A stretch of 64,000 nt of DNA from NCBI RefSeq assembly GCF_014204895.1, contig NZ_JACHMF010000001.1:2046001-2110000 (forward strand). Reading direction: 5' to 3'. Within the stretch, counting starts at the first letter, position 1. Every line of letters begins with the position of its first letter. The notes under the pieces are model-generated. The model was not told the origin of the DNA. It saw nothing but the letters and a program-made list of their open reading frames with translations, and did not search any database. Position numbers and translations under genes: made by a program. The stretch comes from Paractinoplanes abujensis. Lineage in GTDB: Bacteria; Actinomycetota; Actinomycetes; Mycobacteriales; Micromonosporaceae. This document shows positions 24,047 through 33,355 of this stretch, piece by piece.

Positions 24047-25471
24047 GTGATGAACCCTGATTCCCAGCTCACACGATATCCCACCCGGCGGGCACTGCTC
24101 CGTACGGCCGCGGTGGCCGCGGTCACCGTCCCCGCCCTGGCCGGCTGCGTCACGTCCGGCAAGGACTCCTCGGGGGAGCCGGCCGAGGGCGCCGAGAAGA
24201 CCACCGACAATCCGCTCGGTGTGAAGGCCGACGCTCCGCTCGAGGTGGTCGTCTTCAAGGGCGGCTACGGCGACGACTACGCGATCAAGGCGGAGGCGGC
24301 CTACACCGCGAGATACCCGCAGGCCAAGATCGACCACAAGGGCCTGCAGAAGGTCGGCGAGGCCATGCAGCCCCGCTTCGTCGGCGGCAACCCGCCCGAC
24401 GTGGTCGACAACACCGGCGCGGGCCGCCTCGACATCGGCACCCTGGTCAGCGCGGGCCAGGTGAGCGACCTGGCCGACCTGCTCGACGCGCCCAGCCTCG
24501 ACCAGCCCGGCAAGAAGGTCCGCGACACGCTGCTGCCGGGCGTGATCGACGACGGCACCTTCGCCGGCAAGACCGTGGCGCTCAATTTCACGTACACGGT
24601 CTGGGGTCTTTGGTACTCCAAGTCGCTGTTCGCCGAGCGCGGCTGGACCTTCCCGAAGACGTGGGCCGAGATGACGGCGCTCAACGCCGAGATCAAGAAG
24701 GCCGGCGTGGCCCCCTGGACGTACCAGGGCAAATACCCGGAGTACATCAACGACCCGCTGCTCACCATGGCGGCCAAGGCGGGCGGGCTCGACCTGGTCA
24801 AGGCGGTCGACAACCTGCAGCCCGGCGCCTGGAAGCAGGAGGGCCTCGTCCAGGCCGCGACCGCGTTCGCCGAGCTGGCCGGGCAGGGCTACCTGATGAG
24901 CGGCTCCGAGGCGCTGTCGCACACCGAGGCACAGGCCGCGTGGTGCCAGAAGAAGGCCGCCTTCATCCCCTGCGGATCGTGGCTCGAGGCCGAGCAGAAG
25001 GGTGTCGCCCCGGCCGGGTTCGACATGGTGATGGGCACCGTGCCCGCGTTGTCGTCCTCCGACCGGCTCCCGGTGACCGCCGTGCAGGCCGCCAGCAGCG
25101 AGTCGTACGTGGTGCCGGCCAAGGCCAAGAACGTGGCCGGCGGCAAGGAATACCTGCGCCACCTGTTCTCCAAGGAGTCGGCCACCGCGTTCGCCCAGGC
25201 CAACAGCACGCTGCCGGCCGTGGAAGGGGCGACCGACGGGCTCACCCTGTCCTCCGGGCTGGGCTCGGTGCGCGACGCGGTGACGGCGGCCGGGACCGAC
25301 ACGTTCAGCTACAAATTCCGTACGTGGTACGGCCCGCTCGCCAAGGCCGTGGACGACGCCACCGGTGAGCTGGTCAACAAGCGCATCTCGCCCGCCGACT
25401 GGTCGACGCGCATCCAGAAGGCGGCCGACGCGCTGGCCAAGGACACCACCGTCACGAAGTACACGCGCTGA
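24047..25471 (+). CDS. ngcE: N-acetylglucosamine/chitobiose ABC transporter substrate-binding lipoprotein
   Basis: An extracellular lipoprotein of the NgcE family that captures GlcNAc and diacetylchitobiose. The N-terminus has twin arginines (YPTRRALLRTAA) and a lipobox LAGC, so it may be Tat-exported and lipid-anchored. The mature part carries family hallmarks such as VVFKGGYGDDYAIKAEAAY, NPPDVVDNTGAG and FIPCGSWLEAEQKGV. The GTG at 24047 (followed by ATG) has GGAAGAG upstream. It overlaps the first permease gene at TGATG. It belongs to one transcript with the RpiR regulator and the SIS protein. Confidence 0.9.
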   Translation: MMNPDSQLTRYPTRRALLRTAAVAAVTVPALAGCVTSGKDSSGEPAEGAEKTTDNPLGVKADAPLEVVVFKGGYGDDYAIKAEAAYTARYPQAKIDHKGLQKVGEAMQPRFVGGNPPDVVDNTGAGRLDIGTLVSAGQVSDLADLLDAPSLDQPGKKVRDTLLPGVIDDGTFAGKTVALNFTYTVWGLWYSKSLFAERGWTFPKTWAEMTALNAEIKKAGVAPWTYQGKYPEYINDPLLTMAAKAGGLDLVKAVDNLQPGAWKQEGLVQAATAFAELAGQGYLMSGSEALSHTEAQAAWCQKKAAFIPCGSWLEAEQKGVAPAGFDMVMGTVPALSSSDRLPVTAVQAASSESYVVPAKAKNVAGGKEYLRHLFSKESATAFAQANSTLPAVEGATDGLTLSSGLGSVRDAVTAAGTDTFSYKFRTWYGPLAKAVDDATGELVNKRISPADWSTRIQKAADALAKDTTVTKYTR

Positions 25472-26361
25472 TGCGGCACGGCCGCTGGCGGTTCCTGCTC
25501 GGCGCGCTGGTGCCGGCCCTGGTGCTGCACGTCGTCTTCGTGCTGTCGCCGTACGCGCAGGCCTTCTACCTGTCGCTGACCGACTGGACCGGGGTGGCCG
25601 GCCAGGCGTCGTTCGTCGGGGTGGACAACTACGTCCGCCTCGGCGGCGACTCCCTGTTCCTCGACGCCGTCCGCAACAACCTGGTGCTGCTGGCCGTGGT
25701 GCCGCTGGTGACGATCGGGATCGGGCTGTTCCTGGCCTCGATGCTGCGGCACTCCCCGGCGCGGATCGGGCAGGGCTACCGGATCGTGTACTTCTTTCCG
25801 CAGCTGCTGTCGCTCGTCGTGATCGCCGTGCTGTGGAGCTTCGTCTACAACCCGAACACCGGGCTGCTCAACTCGGGGCTGCGCGCGATCGGGCTGGACG
25901 GGCTGGCCCGGTCGTGGCTGGCCGAGCCGGCCTGGGCCCTGGGCGCCGTGATGGCGGTGCTGGTGTGGTCGTCGGTCGGCTTCTACGTGGTGCTGTTCAG
26001 CGCGGCCATCGAGGGCATCCCGGTGGAGCTCTTCGAGGCGGCGAAGCTGGACGGGGCCGGGCGGTGGGCGACCTTCTGGAAGGTGACGCTGCCCCTGGTG
26101 CGCGAGTCGGTGCAGGTCGCGTTCGTCTACCTGGGGATCGCGGCGCTGGACGCCTTCGCCGTCGTGCAGATCATGACGGTGGGGCCGGGCGGGCCGGACG
26201 GGGCCACCGAGGTGATCGGGATGTCGCTGTACCGGACCGCTTTCTCGTACGGGAAATTCGGCTACGCGTCGGCCATGGGGGTGGCGCTGTTCTTCGCCAC
26301 TCTGACGCTGGCTGTGCTCGCCCTGCGGGCCGGTCGTCGGGAACGGTTGGAGCTGGCATGA
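25471..26361 (+). CDS. ngcF: Sugar ABC transporter permease, NgcF type
   Basis: A 296-residue inner-membrane permease of the CUT1 family with six helices. The EAA loop that docks the ATPase is present (EGIPVELFEAAKLDGAGRW). The N-terminus (ALVPALVLHVVFVLSPYAQ) is the first helix. It pairs with the next gene to form the channel for GlcNAc or chitobiose delivered by NgcE. The ATG overlaps the ngcE stop and the stop overlaps the next ATG, so the three are translationally coupled. Confidence 0.9.
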   Translation: MRHGRWRFLLGALVPALVLHVVFVLSPYAQAFYLSLTDWTGVAGQASFVGVDNYVRLGGDSLFLDAVRNNLVLLAVVPLVTIGIGLFLASMLRHSPARIGQGYRIVYFFPQLLSLVVIAVLWSFVYNPNTGLLNSGLRAIGLDGLARSWLAEPAWALGAVMAVLVWSSVGFYVVLFSAAIEGIPVELFEAAKLDGAGRWATFWKVTLPLVRESVQVAFVYLGIAALDAFAVVQIMTVGPGGPDGATEVIGMSLYRTAFSYGKFGYASAMGVALFFATLTLAVLALRAGRRERLELA

Positions 26362-27236
26362 CTCTGCTGCAGGATCGTCCGGCCACCCGCCTGTCGCCGC
26401 CTTCGGCACCGACTCGGACGTTTCGAAATCCTCTGCCGCAGCTGGCGATGTTCTGCTGGGCTGTCGTCACCGCGTTGCCGTTGCTCTGGGCCGTCGTCAG
26501 CTCGTTCAAGTCCGACAACGAGATCCTCAACGAGCCGTGGTCGCCGCCGTCGGCGCTGCACTTCGAGAACTGGGCGCGGGCCTGGAACGAGGCCAGCATC
26601 GGGCGCTACTTCCTCAACAGCCTGATCGTCGTCGGGGGCGCGCTGATCCTGACGATGCTGCTCGGTTCGCTGGTGGCGTACGCGCTGGCCCGGTACGAGT
26701 TCCGCGGCAACCGGGTCATTTACTACGTGTTCGTGGCCGCGATGTTCTTCCCCGTGTTCCTGGCCCTGGTTCCGCTCTTCTTCGTCGTGCAGCAGCTGGG
26801 ACTGCTCGGCACCTATCCCGGGCTGATCCTCGTCTACACGGCGTACGCGGTGCCTTTCACGGTCTTCTTCCTGCATTCCTTCTTCCGTACGCTGCCCGGC
26901 GAGATCGCCGAGGCCGCGTTCCTCGACGGCTGCTCGCACGGCGCGGTCTTCTTCCGCGTGATGCTGCCGCTGGCCCGCCCCGGCCTGTTCGCGGTCGGCA
27001 TCTTCAATTTCCTCGGGCTCTGGAACCAGTATCTGCTGCCTCTGGTTCTCAATCCCGACCCGGACCGGTACGTCCTGGCGCAGGGTCTGGCCGCCCTGTC
27101 GGTCAGCCAGGGGTATCGCAGCGACTGGAGCGGTCTGTTCGCCGGCTTGACCATCGCCATGCTGCCGGTGCTGATCGCCTACGTCGCGTTCCAGCGCCAC
27201 ATCCGCGCCGGAATGACCGCCGGCGCGGTCAAGTAA
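26358..27236 (+). CDS. ngcG: Sugar ABC transporter permease, NgcG type
   Basis: The second CUT1 permease, 292 residues with six helices and the EAA loop GEIAEAAFLDGCSHGAVF. The ATG overlaps the ngcF stop by 4 bases. No ATP-binding subunit lies in the cluster; in Streptomyces the NgcEFG and other CUT1 importers share the ATPase MsiK encoded elsewhere, which is the likely case here. It is followed after 38 bases by a secreted glycanase gene. Confidence 0.9.
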   Translation: MTLLQDRPATRLSPPSAPTRTFRNPLPQLAMFCWAVVTALPLLWAVVSSFKSDNEILNEPWSPPSALHFENWARAWNEASIGRYFLNSLIVVGGALILTMLLGSLVAYALARYEFRGNRVIYYVFVAAMFFPVFLALVPLFFVVQQLGLLGTYPGLILVYTAYAVPFTVFFLHSFFRTLPGEIAEAAFLDGCSHGAVFFRVMLPLARPGLFAVGIFNFLGLWNQYLLPLVLNPDPDRYVLAQGLAALSVSQGYRSDWSGLFAGLTIAMLPVLIAYVAFQRHIRAGMTAGAVK

Positions 27237-27274
27237 CACCCCCATCCCCATTCCTCTTTGGGAGGAGTCTGCTC

Positions 27275-28468
27275 GTGAAGATCGACAGACGTAAATTCGC
27301 GGCCGCTCTGGTCGCCGTTCTCGCGGGGGCGGGCGCCGTTGCCCTCTCCTCGGAACCGGCCTCCGCCGCCGACTGCGGCTACCTGTTCGACGACTTCCAC
27401 TACAACTCATCGGCCGACCCCGCGCTGACCGCCAACGGGTGGACCCCGCGCAGCTATCAGGGCGGGCCGGGCGTGCCCGGCGCCAACTGGTCGCCCGACA
27501 ACATCTCGTTCCCGACCAGCGGTGGCCAGAAAGTGCTGCAGCTGACCGCCTCCACCGACGGCACCGGCGCCGGCACCAACCACGCCGAGCTGTACTCGAC
27601 CCAGAAGCGCTACCTGGAAGGCACCTACGCCAGCCGGGTGCGCTTCACCGACACCCCCGTCAGCGGCAACGACGGCGACCACATCAACCAGACGTTCTTC
27701 ACCATCAGCCCGCTCAACGGGGACATGGACCCCACCTACAGCGAGCTCGACATCAGCGAATACCTGCCCAACGGCGGCTGGGGCGAGCAGGGGCCGATCA
27801 ACTACCAGACGACCTGGTACACCTACCGGGCCGACCCCTGGTACGCCGACAACCTGCACTCCGAGCAGCGCAGCTCGCTGGACGGCTGGCACGACCTGGT
27901 GGCGCAGGTGGCCAACGGTCACGTCGTCTACTACATCGACGGCGTGCAGGTCGGCGATCACGGCGGCAAGTACTTCCCGCGCCAGACCATGACCATCAAC
28001 TGGAACCTGTGGTTCATCGACACGGCGACCCACACGGGCGGCCTCTCGACCTACATCGAGCAGGTGGACTGGGTGCTGTTCGCCAAGAACCAGGTGCTCT
28101 CGCCCGCCCAGGTGACGTCGCAGACCTCGGGCTACCGGACGGCGGGCAGCCGGTTCGTCGACACGGTGGCCTCGACCGGCGGCTGCACCACCAACCCGCC
28201 GACCACGCCGCCGACGACCCCGCCCACCACACCGCCGACGTCACCGCCGACCACCCCGCCGCCCGGCACGGGCTGCGCCGACGCGCCGAACTGGGCGTTC
28301 AGCCAGGCCTACACCGGCGGCAACCTGGTCAAGCACGAGAAGAGCAAGTACGGCGACCCGAACGGCCCCAAGTCCGGTGAGGGCGTGCACCTGTGGCGTG
28401 CCCGCTACTGGACCCAAGGCTCCGAACCGGGCTGGACCCAGCAGTGGCAGGACCTCGGCCGCTGCTGA
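27275..28468 (+). CDS. Secreted GH16 glycoside hydrolase with C-terminal CBM5/12
   Basis: A 397-residue exported enzyme. The GTG start has a strong GGGAGGAG 7 nt upstream. The signal peptide (1-32) has a twin-arginine-like n-region (DRRKFAAALV). The GH16 domain carries the catalytic ELDISE motif with Glu157 nucleophile, Asp159 and Glu162 acid/base. A repetitive Thr-Pro linker (TTPPTTPPTTPPT) joins it to a C-terminal CBM5/12 (CADAPNWAFSQAYTGGNLV, WRARYWTQGSEPG), a chitin or insoluble-glycan binding module. The likely substrate is a beta-glucan, perhaps fungal wall glucan next to chitin; that fits its place after a GlcNAc/chitobiose importer. A strong terminator follows. Confidence 0.88.
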   Translation: MKIDRRKFAAALVAVLAGAGAVALSSEPASAADCGYLFDDFHYNSSADPALTANGWTPRSYQGGPGVPGANWSPDNISFPTSGGQKVLQLTASTDGTGAGTNHAELYSTQKRYLEGTYASRVRFTDTPVSGNDGDHINQTFFTISPLNGDMDPTYSELDISEYLPNGGWGEQGPINYQTTWYTYRADPWYADNLHSEQRSSLDGWHDLVAQVANGHVVYYIDGVQVGDHGGKYFPRQTMTINWNLWFIDTATHTGGLSTYIEQVDWVLFAKNQVLSPAQVTSQTSGYRTAGSRFVDTVASTGGCTTNPPTTPPTTPPTTPPTSPPTTPPPGTGCADAPNWAFSQAYTGGNLVKHEKSKYGDPNGPKSGEGVHLWRARYWTQGSEPGWTQQWQDLGRC

Positions 28469-28478
28469 CCGGCTAACC

Positions 28479-28511
28479 TGTGGGGAGGCGGGCCTGTCCC
28501 GCCTCCCCACA
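28479..28511 (+). terminator. Strong intrinsic hairpin after the GH16 gene
   Basis: TGTGGGGAGGCGGG (28479-28492) and CCCGCCTCCCCACA (28498-28511) form a perfect 14-bp stem with a 5-nt loop, 10 bases after the GH16 stop codon. It separates the amino-sugar operon from the riboswitch-controlled gene. Confidence 0.8.
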
Positions 28512-28527
28512 ACTGCACATCGCTGTG

Positions 28528-28707
28528 GCCGCGGCGGGAGAGTCCCCGTTCCCGGGGCGCCGAAGGAGCAACTTCTCCCTCAGAATCTCTCAGGCACCCG
28601 TACCGCCGCGGCCGGCAACTCTGGAAAGCCGGGTGATGTCCGCCCGCGCCCAAGGTGCAAACCGCCATTTTCCTGGCGGTGAAGCTCTCAGGCCCGATGA
28701 CAGAGCG
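28528..28707 (+). promoter_or_regulatory. Tandem glycine riboswitch
   Basis: Two glycine aptamers in series. Aptamer 1 (28528-28613) is closed by GGCCGCGGCGG pairing with CCGCCGCGGCC, and contains GGGAGAGTCC, GCGCCGAAGGAGCAA and AATCTCTCAGGC. Aptamer 2 (about 28614-28707) contains ACTCTGGAAAGC, GCGCCCAAGGTGCAA and GAAGCTCTCAGGCCCGATGACAGAG, closed by CTCTG/CAGAG. These are the conserved motifs of the class. It ends about 80 bases before the serine ammonia-lyase start. In actinobacteria and others, tandem glycine riboswitches usually turn glycine-use genes on. Confidence 0.92.
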
Positions 28708-28787
28708 AGGGAGGAGCCGTGCCGGCGTTCGCCCGCCGGTCGGCCCGACCGCTCGCCTGTCCGTTCGTCCTGATGAGGAGCTTCCCG

Positions 28788-30113
<1,326 letters not shown>

Positions 30114-30158
30114 CCGGTTGTTGGTGACCGGGTCGGCCGCACCAGCGGCGGTGCGAGG

Positions 30159-31088
30159 TCAGGGTTGTTTCCGGCGGCGGTGGGCGGCCTTGGCGCGGGA
30201 CGGGTCGGGGCGGGGCATGCCGCCCATGCGGAGCAGCACGCCACGGCGGGTCTCGGCGGCGACGCGGGTCTGCGGGTGGGTGGTGCCCAGGGTGCCGACC
30301 AGGCGGTGGACCGTGTCGTCGAGCAGCTTGCGGGCGGGCAGCAGGGCGCCCGCGGCGACCAGGGAACGGGCCAGCTCGTGGGCGCAGCGCAGGGTGTCGG
30401 GGTGGTCGGGACCGAGGGTCTCGCGCCAGCCGGTGTGCAGTTCGGTGGCTATCGTGCGGGCGGGACGGGCCTTCCCGCGGTGCAGCAGGCTGGCCACGAG
30501 GCTGCAGGCGGCGGCCCGCAGCACAGGGTCGGTGCTGTGCGCGGCGCCCGAGGCGATCAGGTGCGGGGCCAGGGCGGCCCAGCGGGGCCAGGTCGACGGC
30601 TCGGCCACCTGGTCGGGGACGGCCGCGGCGACCAGGATGCCCGCGTAGGCCCGGCACACCCCGGCCGCCTCGTCGCCCAGGTCGTCGCGGACCGCGGCGC
30701 GCACCGGTTCCGGCACCCGCAGACCCTGGTGGCCCCGGTGCATCAGGCCGGCCTCCACGAGCGCCGCCACCAGCCCGTTGAACTGCAGCGGAGCCACCCC
30801 GCCGAGCGGCCGCGGCAGGATCGGCAGCGATCTCGTGAAGACGTCGACCGGCACCGGGGCCGGGTGCAGCACGGCGCACAGGCACAGCAGCTGCGCGGCC
30901 GCCGGATGACGCTCGCCCAGCGTCTCGAGGGCGCCTTCGATGTCCCCGGGGTCGTGCCGATCGGGCCGCGGGGAAGACGCGACGGCGCCGGGCGCAGGGT
31001 CGGCGGCGGGCCGCGGGGAAGGGACGACGGCGGTGGATGGGGTGGTCGGTCCGGGCTCGGCGAGCGGGACAGAGTCGGGCGCCCCCAT
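30159..31088 (-). CDS. TPR-like protein resembling the C-terminal part of NB-ARC/TPR regulators
   Basis: A 309-residue cytoplasmic protein. After a Pro/Ala-rich N-terminus (about 1-48), residues 50-170 resemble the winged-helix and helical part that follows NB-ARC domains (AAAQLLCLCAVLHPAPVPVDV). Residues 180-290 read as tetratricopeptide repeats of the actinobacterial LGPDHPDTLRCAHELARSL type. There is no P-loop, so it cannot be a complete STAND switch; it may be a scaffold, or a truncated regulator that kept only its sensor half. It is convergent with sdaA. Function unknown. Confidence 0.6.
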   Translation of the reverse strand: MGAPDSVPLAEPGPTTPSTAVVPSPRPAADPAPGAVASSPRPDRHDPGDIEGALETLGERHPAAAQLLCLCAVLHPAPVPVDVFTRSLPILPRPLGGVAPLQFNGLVAALVEAGLMHRGHQGLRVPEPVRAAVRDDLGDEAAGVCRAYAGILVAAAVPDQVAEPSTWPRWAALAPHLIASGAAHSTDPVLRAAACSLVASLLHRGKARPARTIATELHTGWRETLGPDHPDTLRCAHELARSLVAAGALLPARKLLDDTVHRLVGTLGTTHPQTRVAAETRRGVLLRMGGMPRPDPSRAKAAHRRRKQP

Positions 31089-31325
31089 GACGGCAACCTC
31101 CTCGGCGGTGGGATGCGCGTACGCCTTACGACATGGGTTATAGCCGCCGCGCGGAGGTGGACGGCCCTGAGGGCGTACCCGAGGAAAGGGTGTATTTCCA
31201 GGTCAAGCGCGGTCCGGACAAGTTTGCGGCGGAGCTGGGGGCCGTTCCGGAACCTGGTCGCATCAATCGAACGAGTGACGACAGACGGGCCCGGCACCGT
31301 AGCGGCTTCGCCCGGTCCGGCGGTG

Positions 31326-31364
31326 TTGTCCACAATTGAACGGTATCGATGGAGTTTATCCACA
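31326..31364 (+). promoter_or_regulatory. Two DnaA-box sequences upstream of the metalloprotease gene
   Basis: TTGTCCACA at 31326-31334 (the actinobacterial DnaA-box form) and TTATCCACA at 31356-31364 (the E. coli consensus) occur in the same orientation exactly 30 bp apart, within an AT-richer patch that ends 42 bases before the protease start. The rest of the 31089-31405 gap shows no gene and no clear promoter. DnaA may act as a regulator here; a replication origin is unlikely with two boxes and no dnaA/dnaN neighbours. Confidence 0.5.
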
Positions 31365-31405
31365 GGGGACTTCCCATCGGCGGTCGCTGATGGTTTCGTG
31401 TGCGC

Positions 31406-33310
31406 ATGAGACCGAGAGGCGCCTTCATCGCCCTGTTGGTCGCCGCTCTGGTCGGGGCCTCCGCAACCCCGGCCGGCGCGGCGGCTCCCGCGTACCGATA
31501 TCAGTTCCTCACGCCCGGCGGTCAGCCCAAGCTCACCGAGACGGTGCCGGTCAACGTGGTCTTCGTCGGCTACGAGCCCGGCCGGGTCGGCAAGGCCGCC
31601 TTCACCGGCGAGCTGCCCGAGAAGTACGAGCCGGTGGTCCGTTCCCGTCTGACGTACGACGTGGTCGAGAAGCTCGGCATCACCTACAAATACGACTACA
31701 AGCTCAAGTACGCCGACAGTGCGTACGAGGACAAGTTCTTCAAGCAGCTGGGCCGGCTGGCCAAGCCCGCGCCGCTGACGCAGTATCAGACGTCCTACAA
31801 CGAACAGGCCGGCGTCCTCGACATCACGGCCAACCACACGATCGACGCCCCCAGCGTGGAGAAGTACCTGGCGTTCCACCCGCCGTCGGGCATCGACACG
31901 CGGCGCAACACGGTCTACTTCATCAATTGGTACGGCCGGTCCGACTTCAAGTTCCACGTCTACACCAAGACGGGCGAGCCCGACCCCGACACCGGCTACG
32001 ACTTCGGGGCCAACCGCGACAGCCGCAAGATGATCGCCTGGGGCGGCACGACCGCCGACGACGAGGAGACCGGTCTCGGCGCCACCCGTCGCGTGTGGTT
32101 CCACGACCTGTCGGCCGGCCCCGAGGCCAAGACCGCCAACTACGACGTGACCAACGCCGACGTCGACGGTGACGGTGAGGCCGACTACCGCATGCCCCCG
32201 ATCTGGGAGTACGCGGCGGGCGGCAACCGGGCGCCGGCCGCGCTGGCCGGCGACCTCGGCAAGATCACCCGGTACGTGGCGCTGAACCTGCTGATGACGA
32301 CCTCGCCGCTGTATCCGGTCGAGCTGCCGACGGCCGAGCCGCCGCGATCCATCAACATCGACAGCAACACGTACGAGGGCTGGCCGGGCGTCGACGCCTC
32401 CGCGCGCTACATCCAGCCCAAGCTGGTGGTCAAGGAGCTCAACGAGCTGCGCTGGCGCAACAAGCTCGACTTCGACAACCAGGACTTCGCGCTCGACGCC
32501 AAGAACAGGGCCTGCTACGACGGCTTCGAGTCCGGCGAGAGCTGCTACCCCGAGAGCGGCCTGCCGTCGGACGCCAACCTGTTCCTCTACAACCGGGAGA
32601 ACCTGGCCCGCACGAAGGACGACGGCGGCAAGGTCGACTACGAGCTGCCCGTCTTCAACTACGTGCTGCCGCCCGACGTCGACCCGTCGCTGCTCGGGTT
32701 CGCCGACGACGACTGGGCCACCGGCGACCAGTCGTACGTGTTCAACTTCCTGTCGCAGAGCATCGTGGACAGCGGCTACGGCCTGACCACCACGACGATC
32801 CACGAGGTGGGCCACCACCTGGGCATGTCGCACCCGCACGACGGCTACGACAGCGAGACGGGCGTCGACTACGGCCCGAGCGGCTCGACGTTCTTCGCCT
32901 GGGCGGGCGACGAGAGCAACTCGATGATGAGCTACATCGACGTCAACTGGGACTTCTCGCAGTTCGACCGGGACAACAGCGACCGCTTCCTGACCGCCGC
33001 GTACTGGGAGGCCGCGAACCGGCTGGCCGCGACGATCCCGAACGGCAAGGCCCGCGGTGACCTGGCCGCCGCCGACGCGCTGCTGGGGCTGGCCAAGGCG
33101 GCCTTCGCCCAGCACGAGTACCGGGCGGCGTACGCGCTGGCCGACACGGCGTACGGCAAGGTCGTCGCCGGCGCCCGGAAGGCGGGCGTCGACCCGTCCT
33201 CGGCCGCGAAGGCGATGGCCGCGGAGGCCTCCGCCGAGCGTAAGAAGGCCGACTTGACGAGCCCGCACGAGTTCATCGACACCCTCGACGGGCCGCGCTC
33301 GCAGCCGTGA
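31406..33310 (+). CDS. Secreted metzincin-type zinc metalloprotease, family not identified
   Basis: A 634-residue exported protein. A signal peptide (FIALLVAALVGASATPAGA) leads to a long N-terminal region of unknown fold. The zinc site is HEVGHHLGMSH (His466, Glu467, His470, His476), the HExxHxxGxxH signature of metzincins, with a Met-turn candidate NSMMSY about 40 residues later. A helical C-terminal region (AKAAFAQHEYRAAYALADTA, AKAMAAEASAERKKA) follows. I cannot place it in a named peptidase family. GTG at 31400 is an alternative start two codons upstream; neither has a clear Shine-Dalgarno. It is convergent with the NB-ARC regulator gene. Confidence 0.8.
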   Translation: MRPRGAFIALLVAALVGASATPAGAAAPAYRYQFLTPGGQPKLTETVPVNVVFVGYEPGRVGKAAFTGELPEKYEPVVRSRLTYDVVEKLGITYKYDYKLKYADSAYEDKFFKQLGRLAKPAPLTQYQTSYNEQAGVLDITANHTIDAPSVEKYLAFHPPSGIDTRRNTVYFINWYGRSDFKFHVYTKTGEPDPDTGYDFGANRDSRKMIAWGGTTADDEETGLGATRRVWFHDLSAGPEAKTANYDVTNADVDGDGEADYRMPPIWEYAAGGNRAPAALAGDLGKITRYVALNLLMTTSPLYPVELPTAEPPRSINIDSNTYEGWPGVDASARYIQPKLVVKELNELRWRNKLDFDNQDFALDAKNRACYDGFESGESCYPESGLPSDANLFLYNRENLARTKDDGGKVDYELPVFNYVLPPDVDPSLLGFADDDWATGDQSYVFNFLSQSIVDSGYGLTTTTIHEVGHHLGMSHPHDGYDSETGVDYGPSGSTFFAWAGDESNSMMSYIDVNWDFSQFDRDNSDRFLTAAYWEAANRLAATIPNGKARGDLAAADALLGLAKAAFAQHEYRAAYALADTAYGKVVAGARKAGVDPSSAAKAMAAEASAERKKADLTSPHEFIDTLDGPRSQP

Positions 33311-33316
33311 CGAGGA

Positions 33317-33354
33317 CCGGGCCGGGCCGTCCCCCGAGGGGCGGCCCGGCCCGG
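33317..33354. terminator. Bidirectional hairpin between protease and NB-ARC regulator
   Basis: CCGGGCCGGGCCG (33317-33329) pairs perfectly with CGGCCCGGCCCGG (33342-33354), a 13-bp stem with a 12-nt loop, filling the 45-bp gap between the two convergent stop codons. Confidence 0.75.
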
Positions 33355-33355
33355 G

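Noticed and set aside
28719..28787. GTG start for serine ammonia-lyase at 28719
   Set aside because: It adds 23 residues not typical of the family; the ATG at 28788 has its own ribosome-binding site and matches the usual N-terminus.
31326..31364. Chromosomal replication origin
   Set aside because: Only two DnaA boxes, and no dnaA, dnaN, gyrB or other oriC neighbours.
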